DNA of 64,000 bases from positions 7,564,001-7,628,000 of the forward strand of contig OZ059898.1 of NCBI GenBank assembly GCA_964057225.1. The letters run 5' to 3'. Positions 1 to 11,636 of the stretch are shown piece after piece. Under the pieces are notes generated by a model. The model searched no databases and was not told where the DNA came from. It worked only from the letters and a program-made list of their open reading frames with translations. Within the stretch, counting starts at the first letter, position 1. Each line of letters opens with the position of its first letter. The translations under genes were made by a program, and so were the position numbers. The stretch comes from Auanema rhodensis. Its lineage: Eukaryota; Nematoda; Chromadorea; Rhabditida; Rhabditidae.

Positions 1-1326
1 GATCAAAAAAAAGTTATTTTATTCACATGTAATATAATATTTTTTTCAGCTAAACAACCAAGAGTAATCTTATTAGTTGATTGGAAAAAAATTATTATTC
101 AATCAACTAATGTGGGATGAGCTGAGTGATATAGTGGCCAGAACGCTCACTCGATTTCCATATTTATCGATATTATGTATGTTTAATTTTAAATCTTGCA
201 AGTAATTCCTCTTTCTTATGATCTAATATAAATCTAATTAAAACTATAAAAAAGTGGTAACTATACTAATCAACTTATAATTATATTAATTTAATGAATA
301 GTGGATCAAAAGCACTCGTAAAGACTATTAGCCAAAAAAAATCTATAAGCTTTTAAATCACTTTGAAGGATTCAAAAATCTGCTAATGGGTTTTTTAAAT
401 TAATTGACCAATTATGAGAAAGAAATAGAAAGTTTACCTGTCTTTTTTTGTTTTACAAATGATCAATCAATAGTATTTTCTATCATTTTTTATTTTTTGA
501 CGAGAAAAGTAAAAAAATCTTGAAATAAAAGAAAAAAATCTAGCAGGCACCTGTAATTGAAAATAAATTGGAAATAATGACGGCATAGATGACCGGTTCC
601 GACATCAGTAATAGGTTCCAAGGCCTGATTCACATTCAACATCATGTCTTGAAGGGGGACAAGCTTTGGATATATGCCAAATGAAGCTGTTCTCGTTCTT
701 TTTTCGATTGTAGTCTATCATCTTTTCTTTCCTTTAGGAAAATTGATTCATGATCAACACAAGAATAGTGATTTTTCTCTCGAATCAAGTACAAACCAAA
801 TGATGTCATTATTTTCTCGTTTTCTATTCAAACATTTGGTAGTAAAGCCTGGAATGGTTTCAACTTTAATATTTTAACATTGCTACATCAATCTATTTTG
901 GAATAATGAAAACGATTTCTCAATATTTGTGGAGAGTTTTTTCATATTTTCTTTTCTATTCATATGACGGTTTCATCTTAGTTATATTGGCAGAAATATT
1001 TCGAAATTTAATTCTATTAACTGGCATATTGTACTTTTTACTCGCCAAAGTATCAAAATGTACAATGAATGGTTGCCGTAACAAAGTAAAATAGCATTCA
1101 ATCGCTCAATGTGTTTTCTTTATGTAATCATAGATTTGTTTATAATTCTTTCAATAGTGCCATTGAGATATTTCGCTCATAAGACTAGAACGTTCTATTT
1201 GAATGGATAAGAAACAGTTCTTTGCTTCCATCTTTCTGTTTAAAAAAATGATTCGAATGTTCTAAATCAAACTGACTCACGTTAAGCTTATGTATACTAA
1301 TCATGCCTACACTTCTGACGAAAGAA

Positions 1327-1356
1327 TATCCTGCAGTGATGGTTCACCGCAGGATA
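1327..1356. repeat. Inverted repeat (hairpin 1)
   Basis: The arms TATCCTGCAGTGA and TCACCGCAGGATA are 13 bases each, pair with one A-C mismatch, and enclose the four-base loop TGGT. A second hairpin starts 17 bp further on. The function is unknown. Confidence 0.8.
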
Positions 1357-1373
1357 ACTAGAGAACGACTGTA

Positions 1374-1405
1374 TCGTTTGACGAGCAAAACAGCTCGTCA
1401 AACGA
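1374..1405. repeat. Perfect inverted repeat (hairpin 2)
   Basis: The arms TCGTTTGACGAGC and GCTCGTCAAACGA are a perfect 13-bp inverted repeat around the loop AAAACA. It is followed by a T-rich stretch. It is too short to be an ordinary pre-miRNA. A transcript end, a protein-binding palindrome or a mobile-element remnant are all possible. Confidence 0.85.
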
Positions 1406-1680
1406 GTTTTACTTTTCTCTCGTTGGTCAGTCAGAAAACTACAAATAGACGTCGATATTCATAAATAGAAAAGAAAGAGAAAAGCGGGAGAGAAGAGGGG
1501 GTGGTATTGAAGTTGGAATGTATGTTCAAGCAAAGAATATATTTTTATAGGTTTAAACATGTTCTATTATGCGCTTAAGATAAAATAAAAATTATATTTT
1601 TGCCAGAAAAAATACTATTTTCATAATTAAATATAAAAATTAAATATTTTTCAAATTCATTTCTCATATAAAGCCTATAG

Positions 1681-4600
1681 TTGCTACTGTACATTCAAGT
1701 GTTCGTGTACCTGCAACCTGTAAGTCGGTTAATCTGTGATTATATTGTTAAACTATACAATATATGAGGATTTACTATCCGAATACAATAGGAAATACTA
1801 TAACTATTTGAAAATCTTGCTTTACTATACTACATATAGATAACTAAGGTTTTTTTCTTACAGTAAGCGTCATCATATGTATATTATGCTCTTCTGGCCT
1901 CTATAATGTTCATTTCGAACAGGACATTCGTCGTTCATTTTCACCGGAAAATTCTGAAGCTGGATAGTAAGTTTTTCAAAAAAAAAAGGAGAAAAGAAAC
2001 TAAAAAAATAAAATCGAGTAACTGACTAACCTATAGAACTTTTAGCTTAGATCAGACGAATTTGAAACAATCTATATTTAATATATATCTGATATATTCC
2101 ATTTTCTTCAAAAATTAATAAAAAATAATTTCAGTGAATCTAGAGCATTTCTTGATTTTCATAACTTAACTCAGTTTCCTCAACGAGCTTTTGTAGTTTT
2201 ACAAGCCAAAGATGGTGGTAATCTATTCAGAGATGATTATATAGATGAAGTTCTTAAATAATAAAAAATTGAAAATTTAAATAAATTCCTTTAGGTTATT
2301 CGATTTGATGAGGAAATGATGTTAATAATGAATGTAACTGATAGTAAAGGTCAATCTTCTTGTGATCCATTATGTAATCTTAATCGTCCATTTCATCTAC
2401 TATTGGTATGAATTTCAAATATTTCAAATATTTTTTTTTCAATTTTTAGGATCAAATGAAAAAAAATCAAACAGAAGATGATTATGTTGGTTTTCCTACT
2501 GCTCGAATACATAAGATGCCATTATACCTAGGAATGCACTTAGGATTAGTTAATGAAGGTAGTTATTTTCATTTTCATTTGAAATTTATTTATTAATATA
2601 TAGATATGGATACAAGAGGTCAAAAAACAATATCTGCTTCATTAGTTATCTTTTGGTATTTCTCTAGAGCTGATACACCTGAAAGAATACAGAATTATAG
2701 AGTTTGTTTACAAATATTTTACAATTATCAATAATTTTTTCCTAATTTCAGGATGTAACTTTACAATTTTTTGAATTGAGTATTAATGATTCATATTCAA
2801 ATCTAATTAACATCACCATTTTTGGAGATGAAATAGCAAATCATGAAATGGTTCGAGGAGCACTTGAGGTACACGAAGCCTAAGCTTTAAGACATTTGAA
2901 ATTGAGATTATAGGCAACTCTACTCATGTCAATTGGTTTCGTATTTTTATTTATTTTTGTTGTCATTGTTGTTTGGTCTCAAACATCAAATATACGGGTT
3001 GTACCATTCTTAGGTAATTTATTTATAATATTTTATTTTATTTTAAAATTTTATAAGAATATAATTTTATTTATTTCAGTTGTTGCTACTATCTTAACCC
3101 CTTTCCTTGCAACTATCTCAGCATTTGGATTATTGGCATGGCTTAATTTTCCAATTTATTCTATGCAATGTGTGACACCATTCTTAGTTCTTGGAATTGG
3201 TAAATTTATAAATATTTAATCATTATTGATTATTTTATAATTTTTAGGTGTTGATGATGCTTTTATTTTAATGCATCGATGGAGAGCTTTTCGTCATATT
3301 GCAAATGCTTCTGATCGTTTACGTTCTGTTATTATCGATGTTGGACCTTCAATCAGTATAACTTCTGTAACTAATATTGTAGCATTTGGTGTTGGATTTG
3401 CTACTCCTACCCCTCAGGTAATTGACCAGCAATGCTTTCTTAAATATAAAATTTTAAATTTTAGTTATCATTGTTTTGCTTATCAACATCATTAGCTTTA
3501 TTATTGGATTACTTATTCACTTACACTATTCTTGCTCCAGCCGTATTCTTGTGTCGTTCTAATGACTATGAAGCTGTAGCACAAAATCAGAAATCTGAGG
3601 ATTGTTCTTCAAATGATAATCCACATTTGGAAGAAAATGGACAAGAAATAGGCTGTGAAAATAATTTCTTCTCGAAAATTGTTGTTAAGGTTAATATTTT
3701 CTCTCCGAATTAGTTTATTTCAAATTAATTTTGTTCAGTACTCTCGTTTCCTATCAAGTTTTCTTGGACGAGCATCATGTAGTTTGTTGCTGTGTCTTCT
3801 CTATTTATTCTCTGTATTTGGAGTTCTAAATATGAGATCAACATTTGAACCAGCAAAAGCATTTCCAAGTGATTCACCTCTTGTAAGTGCACTTGTTGGT
3901 ATAAAGTAAGTATAAATAATTAATATAAAATCTAAATCAATATATTATATATTATATTTTAAGACCAGTATTTGATACATTTTATCCTGTTCATATATAT
4001 GTAAAAAATCCACCAGTAATAAGTGATTCACAAGAGGTTATATTTTATATTCATATATTCAATCTTTTTCTTTAATTTTCAGTATGAAAAATTCTATCAA
4101 ATGATTGATAGACTTGAAGCTATACCTGGGGCTCATCCAAGAAATTTGACTCAACTATTCTTAGTACCATATGAAGAATATGATCGAAGAGTAATATTTT
4201 ATAAATTTTTATTTTTAATTATTTAAAATATTTTTAGGTAACTTCATTATTAAATTCTTTATTTTTTATTCCTAATGATAAATATATACCTACATATCAC
4301 AATCTACCAGATTTTCTAAATGCTGTTGGTAATCCACCCAATATTCGAGTTTCACCACCTTCCAATGGATCTCGGTTAGTGATCATATTCAATATTTATG
4401 AATTTTCTTACGTTACTTAGAATATTATTTATGTTTCCTTTACAGTGAACCTGAACTTACATCATTCTCTTTCTCAATACTGGGTAAAGGTATGGCTGAA
4501 TGGGCAAATCGTGCTGAATTTGTTCATACCCTTCGTTATATTCTTAATCAATATCCACAATTCAATGCAAGCTTATTTGATACAGATGCTGCAGTTTTAG

Positions 4601-5510
4601 AGCTCATATTAACGGTTTTGTTATTCTTAATAATTATATTTCTATGATAAAACTTTTTAGGTTCGAACTGATCTGATTGGTTCTATTGCTGTAACAGTTG
4701 CTTGCATGGCTATTGTTTGCCTTCTATTTATAAGCAGTAAACGTGGTGTAGCTATAATAACATATGTTATAGCTTCTGTATGTTTTGGTTTGTTTTATTA
4801 TATTCTAAAACTTTAGTCTATAATATCATTTACAGTGCTTGTTGGATGTTTAGCTTGGTGGGGAGCTGATCTAGATCCAGTAACACAGGTCGATGTCTTA
4901 TTAGCTACAGGATTTAGGTTAGAGAATGATAGTTATTTCTAAGAAAAGTACTAAACATTGTTGTTTTAGTGTTGATTATACTGCACATGTAGCTTATAAA
5001 TTCTACAAAAGTCGTGGAGGATCAACTGAACGGATTGAGGCTAGTTTACGAGAAATGGCTCTACCAATGATACAAGTAAGTTGATTACAATCATATAACT
5101 TGACCAACTCTAGTTCTTTATGTTTCAAATACAAGTATTTTTATATAAAAAACAATACGAATGTACGTATCATGTTTCATATTCTAGGCTGGTTTATCCA
5201 CATTTATCTGTATGTTGCCATTGATCTTAGTACCTACATATGCTATAGTTGCTTTTGCGAAGACAATCTTTTTGGTTGTTGGAATAGGTACAGATTTTCA
5301 ATAAATTTGACAGTTTATATCTAAATTTCATCGTATTTAGGTCTCATTCACGGGTTATTTGTTCTTCCAGTACTATTGGGAGCTACAGTAGCTGATCCAA
5401 TGTTATCCAATGGAAATATTTCTAGCTTAAGGAAAAGCTCTTTGAGAATATCTCATGATACGGATGAAATTATGGTCAACAAGCGAGGTCTTCAGGAGAT
5501 AGTTGATTGA
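1681..5510 (+). CDS. Patched-related (PTR) sterol-sensing-domain membrane protein
   Basis: This is a multi-exon gene of the nematode patched-related family, which are RND-type multi-pass proteins with a sterol-sensing domain, linked in C. elegans to moulting and cuticle or lipid handling. The first resolved exon (1681-1719, donor GTAAGT at 1720) splices to one from 1863 reading SGLYNVHFEQDIRRSFSPEN, the usual N-terminal PTR block after the first membrane helix. The sterol-sensing region spans 2926-3540 and carries GVDDAFILMHRW at about 3248. The second RND half carries GADLDPVTQVDVLLATGF, then VDYTAHVAYKFYKSRGG (about 4860-5010), and ends with GLIHGLFVLPVLLGA before the stop at 5508-5510. Introns are 40-60 bp. 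The start codon and first exon or exons are not resolved. The family is clear, but the individual PTR orthologue is not. Confidence 0.9.
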
Positions 5511-6768
5511 AAACTTGAAACAACTTACTATCACTAATTATAATATTAATATATAAATATACAAAGTCAATATCATAATTATGTCATAAATTTTAAAATA
5601 TTCTGCTGTATATATATTTTTCATTCATTATATATTATGAAATAACATACGTTTTTTATAAAAAATTATTTTTAGTTCATCTTATTCTGATGCTTTGATA
5701 CATTATGTTAGTATTATTCATAGATTCGTCATCAGAATCTTCATTGGATAAAGAGGGAAAGAAAACAAAAAAGCATATTGTATATAAGAGATAGATAGAT
5801 TGGCAAACGTTCAGCTAAAGCGGAACGAAACTGGTTTTTTCATCTGTAGGCAGCTCCGACGTCACATTGATGATGATGCTGACGACAACGATCTGTTTCC
5901 TAAGCACTAGCCAACAAGAAGGCAGAAGACGCTCTCTACTCATATAGGTTGTGGACAACGACGTTCATAATCTTCAACAAAGAGTCGCCGAAGATGGCAG
6001 CGATTGCCCAAGCTGATTTGAAGTTGAGACACCGAATGACATTGATTTAACCTGAGGACAGCAACACTTTTGAATATCAATAACAGCCTTATCTGATCTT
6101 GTGAAATAGGGGGAGGAGCTTTTACCTTCCATAAATCATTTTTCTTCTTCCTTTTTTAATGTTTTTTTTTCATTTCTCGATTTAGTTAGGGAAAATAGAA
6201 TTAGAAAAAGAACTAAATATAGGTAGATCTCTATAATTAATGTTTTATAACTTATTGATTTATTCAATCATCATATTTCTCTTGTGCTATCTCAATTATC
6301 TTTTAATCATTGATGACCATTTTCTTTATTATCTTTTCTCTCTTTCTCTCTTTATCTCTTTCTATCTTTCTCTCTCTCACTTTCTATTTTTTTCTTTATT
6401 TCTCTATATCTCTTTTAGTGGAACTCCCTTCTCTTCCTTCAATTCTATATTCTATATGTATATCATACATTACATTTGATATAACAACTTAAAAATGTTT
6501 CTAAACAGTCATCAACAAAGTTTCTTATACACATAATTCTTAAAATCGTTTAAATAGTGTAAATTTCAATAAAATTTTTTATTTTAAATAATTTGTATTG
6601 AATGTACATCTTAAGAACATTTATTTAGAATTTTTTTAAAATATTTTTTTCATTACAAAACTAGTTATAAGTAGCGTGTTTCTTTATATCTTTTTCTCAT
6701 CATATTTCTGGCTTCGTATGTCAATTTGCTGTATCTACTATGTGTAGTTATAGTTATATTATACATAT

Positions 6769-6836
<68 letters not shown>

Positions 6837-9800
6837 TTAAATGTATATTTTATTTTAATTTTATCTTTTAATTATAATATTTAAATAATAAAAATATATT
6901 TTATAATATAAATTTTATTCTTTAAATTTTTCTATTCTCATGTATCATCCATCTTAACCCCATCAATTCTTTTCATTTTTAACATTTCTTCATCAAACCT
7001 TGACATTTTGATATGCTCTGAATGACCACAATGTCATATTAAGGCTTCTTGTTGTTTTTCATCGTATTTTCTTCACATTCCAATCATTTTTAGATTTCAT
7101 TATTATTAAAAATACAAATTTTATTATAATATTCATAATAAATAGAATAATAATATTTATCTTATTATCATCATTATTATTATTTTTATTTACTCTACAC
7201 CATCCTTGATATGGATAAAGTACCGGTTTGCTGGTCTGGATTTCTCTGTTCATTTGTGAATCAAAAGATTTTCCTCTGTCTTTTGCTTCACATATCATTC
7301 AAAATTCATTTTTACTATTTTTGTAATTTATTCTTAATTAATTTGTTTTTTATGTTTTAAAATAGAAAAATCATTTTATATATTATTTAAACTTTTTAAT
7401 TTATGTAATTTGTATTTCATTCTTAAATAAATAATAACAATAACAATTCTATATAATTTATATAATTTTTTAGAATTAAATATAGTTATCATAGTTATTT
7501 TTTCTTCAAAAACATTTATTTCACCACCATTAACTGACCTGATTGAACAAGTGTTAGTCATTCTCACATATCTGGCCTACTGATCTGTTGCCTTCTCTAT
7601 AAGTACATCTTGCTTTAATTCATAATAATATTAAACAAATATCATATCTTTCAAACAGTTTTTTTGCAGAAAACTTAAAATAAATTCAAAATATTTATTA
7701 TAATTTATATGAAAACATTTTATAATTCAATTATATAAGAAATATACATGTTATTTCTGTAATATATAGTTATCCTTTCAAGTTCATGTACATATATGTA
7801 TACTTCATTATATATAAAATCGTTTTATTTTCCAGATAACTAACTACAATCTTGTTTATAACTTTCTTTATTTCTTAATTATATCATATAATTACCTTAT
7901 TATATACGCATCTATTTCATTTATAAAATCTAGCAATTCAACATCTATACTAACGAAACTATAACAGTGTTCGTCTTTTTATAGTTAACGTCTTGCCGTG
8001 CTCCAGAATCGGTATCTCAAGATCATTGTCCAATATAGACGCTAACGAGATCGCTTAGAGGTTAATATGAAGGATTTATTTTCGAGTGCGACAACGTGAT
8101 GCGAATCCTCGTCAAAAAGTTGTCGCACCGGTTTCGTTCAATTCTGCGTATGTTCTTCTCCTTCTTCTTCGTGATCGTGGTTGTCTACGCCGTCTCGTAA
8201 GATACAGAAAGAGGAAGAAGAAGAAAGAAAAGACAGATTCAAAACCACAAGAAGATTGAATGATTCTTGGAGAGAGAGAGAGAGAGGAAGAAAGAAATGG
8301 ACAGCCACAGCAGTAGCAGCAGCTGAATAGACCAAAACGGTCACTTCTTTGCCTTATTTATCAATCGATTCTCACGTATCTTCACCCATCAAATATTTTC
8401 TATTCCCCTTTCCTCAATCCATTCAATTTCTATTCTCGTTTTTATTTTTTAAGATCTTCAGAATCACACGCACACGTTCTTCCTCTCTTCCTTTATCTCT
8501 CTCTGTCTTTTAAAATTATTTTATTTTCTCTTTAACACACTATTTATCTCATTTAAATTTTACGCGGCTATTCGCATAATTTATATTTTGAAATGGACCT
8601 ACACGTAAGATCATTCGTTTTCTCTAATATAACTTCAGAATAGTTAGCCACTATAAGGAGAACCCTAACTACAAGCTATCATGATCTTCTTCATCCCATT
8701 AAATTCATCATAATATCAAATAACTGACAACGACCACCACTCTCTTTATCTAACAAATCATTTTATCTTTTCAAGTAATATAATTTAAATTTGAAGAAAG
8801 TACAAAGAATGAAACTTCCTTTTCTCTTTACAAATCTAAGAATTATGCCAATACATCATCGAGTAATTAAAAGTTTGTTCGGCTTTGTTGCTCTTATCAT
8901 GTCCTTCCCTAATTCAAATTGTGGAAAATTAAGGACGAATTCCTTATAAATACGTCAATGTCATTCAGACTACAGTTTTATGATCTCTTTTTTTTGTCTT
9001 TTTTTTGAACAAGTTTGTTATCCAATTCGTTTTTTAAGAGTTCATCTTTATTCAATTGTCTTATCGATCATTTATTCTATAAGAAATATTTCATAAATCA
9101 TAACTATGTATTATCTTGAAATAATTTCTCAGCATTATTCTTGTTTACATTGAAATAATCATATTGCTGTTTTTCAATTTTACTATTTGAGTCATTCATA
9201 CCATCATTTTCTCTTTGTCAGCTGAATATTGCTGGAAAAGAAATAAACGTTTTAAATAGGAAAATAATTTATTTTTTCTTGTCAGCTGCTGATTAGACAT
9301 TATTTAATCATACATATTTGAAAAAAAACCTTATATAAATCGTTTTACTTGTTTTCTTTCATCATTTAACACACTTTACGATGTTGTTCTATAACCTCGT
9401 TGCGTTTTTTTTGTTTAAATTAATTTTTTAAAATCATTTTGAACTGCGTTGTTCTTTTGTAACTAACTGATAAAAATTATTTATTTTCATTTTGAGAAAG
9501 GTGTCAAAACGGTTGTGCTTTTCGCCATGTTTGGAGAAAGATTCAATAGATTGCTCAAAACGGTTGCGGGTTTTGATATTTGCCGTCAACAAACATTTTG
9601 ACCATCATCTTAGCTTTTGTGTGAGCATCTTTCTCATTTTCATCAAAACGAACACCTTCAGGTTAAATAGATTCTTTCGAGCAATTCTCTTATCTTATAA
9701 CAACTTTTGTGCATTTTTTTCATTTTAGTGTATAACTAACTTAATAGAATATCTTTAAAGAATTGTTTCTCACTATTATTTTTCTTCAAACTTAACCAAA

Positions 9801-11636
9801 AACCAAATACCAATCAAGTAGTTAAAGTTTTTCAAAGAGTTTTTGTCAAAAAAAAGTTTTATTTAACTCGGTTTTTACAATTTGAAACATATAGTTTTTG
9901 ATTTCTCATGTCTACAAAAATATACAAACAATACAACTTTCTTCAATTAGATAAAACAACAAAAAATTAATTTTAAGACTGAAATCTTATTTAATTTTAA
10001 AAGAAAAATATTGTTGTATTGATACAATCGATGGTCAACATGAATAAGATCGTTAGCTCAGTAAACAGAAAATAATCCAAAGACGACTGTTGATGACTGT
10101 GAAAAACCTGACCTCTGAGATCAAGATGAACTTCATCGTTGTCTTCTTTATTCACACCGGTTATAATCCTAAATATTTCTTTGTGAACCTCTTCTTCGTC
10201 TTCTTTTTCTTTTTCATCTTATTTAGATAATTTGAGTCTACTTTTTCAATTTATTAATCTATATATTTCTAATATTCTGAATAATATAAATAAAAGAAGT
10301 TTGTCTATACTGGAATCGTATCTATAGGTTCTTTTTTATTTTTATTATATCTTCTAGTACTATAGCATAGTTATGTATACAATCATGTAAAAAAACCTCT
10401 ATTCAGTACTGTTCATCAATATGATTATATTTGCTAAGAACACAATTGAATTACTTGTATCTAAGACTCTTTCCTGTATATTCACTATCCTTTCTCATTT
10501 CCCTTTCTTCCTCTCTTTACTGTCATCTCTTGATTTTTCCTCGCCTGTTCCAACAGCATCTCATCCTGTAAAACCTTTTCTTCTCTTCATCATCAACATC
10601 ATCATCATGTTTTATCTCTATATTCTTCCTATCTCTTATCATTGCTACTCATTTATGTATATAGTTGTTCTGATAAAACATTTGTATTTCTTCGCAAAGG
10701 ACTGTCTACTGTGCACAAAGAGTCTAGTTGTTAAACAAATTTCCACCTACTCGTACCTCAGCTTATCATCATTTTCTAATTTCTCTCTTTCTCTCGCTAC
10801 ATATGCTCTCATGTCTTAGCGTACTTTATCCGCCTGTTTAACTCTCTCTTACTTAACAGTGTTGCTACTTGAAGTATCATGGCTTGCGATCTTACCGACG
10901 TTTGAAATAACAACTACCTTCTATAAATTCATAGAATACAACAAATTCTGATTCTATTTGACTGTCACCCGCCAACTCACCTTTTCATTTTCCTTTTTCT
11001 CCAAGTCGTTACACAAACTTTCAGTTTGCAATTGTATCCTTTTTCTCAATGTATATTTATTCGTTTAATTTGGAAAATTTAATCTTGTATCACCCCGTAC
11101 CTCAAGTTCTATGGAGCAGTTGTATAAGTATAAAGATCATTGTCTTTCCTAAATTTTTCTTAGTTATTGTTTAGATTGCATACTTCTTTAATACCTCTAA
11201 GCTGAAAAGTCGTTATCAGAACTCTGCCCATCCCAGTTGATTCTACCAATAAATACCGGCAACTTTATCAACTTTTTCCATCCCACGTATTTGAAAAAAC
11301 TCAACAATACTGTCATAATATTTCCCATTTCTCTGAAATATTTTTTTTACTCATTCAGATAATGTATTATTAAGATCTTTAAGACCTTGAATGAAATTAT
11401 GTCTATGTAGATAACAGGTTGTTTACCTTATTCGGACACTTCTGTCATCCGCCGTGCCTTCATTTAACTTCATTGACTTAGATGTTGTCTCAAAATCATT
11501 CTCGTTCATTGTCTTCTATATAATTTCTTGCGATTATTGATTTTTTATTTTCTACTTTTATTGATCAAAATTTGTTTTATATAATTTTTATGTTCTTTCA
11601 TATAGTTATTACAGGGCTTAACCTATAGCCGAGGCG
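5511..11636. other. 6.1 kb gene-poor region between PTR and dual oxidase
   Basis: No complete gene is supported. It holds a 56-bp AT dinucleotide run (6775-6830), pyrimidine-rich tracts (about 6320-6420) and a GA run near 8270-8287. A direct repeat of TCAAAACGGTTG occurs at 9504-9515 and 9555-9566. Higher-GC islands at 5860-6050, 7990-8200 and 10081-10160 contain coding-like short frames and are described in the findings. Long hydrophobic frames such as 10421-10819 are by-products of T-rich sequence. Part of this DNA probably holds the promoter of the dual oxidase. Confidence 0.5.
6775..6830. repeat. (AT)n microsatellite
   Basis: This is an uninterrupted 56-bp AT run flanked by CACAC on the left and GTGTGT on the right, so the whole block is self-complementary and could extrude as a cruciform. 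Confidence 0.95.

Larger units (their letters stand above)
1..1680. other. Gene-poor AT-rich region upstream of the PTR gene
   Basis: No convincing gene is seen. Two open frames at 674-877 and 906-1094 encode hydrophobic AT-driven peptides without domain motifs or flanking coding exons. A slightly GC-richer stretch at about 555-690 is open on the minus strand. Two strong hairpins lie at 1327-1356 and 1374-1405. The missing first exon or exons of the PTR gene should lie here but could not be placed. Confidence 0.5.

Noticed and set aside
10421-10819. 132-codon plus-strand frame, strongly hydrophobic
   Set aside because: Driven by T-rich sequence (Phe, Leu, Ser, Ile). No domain, acceptor or balanced codon use.
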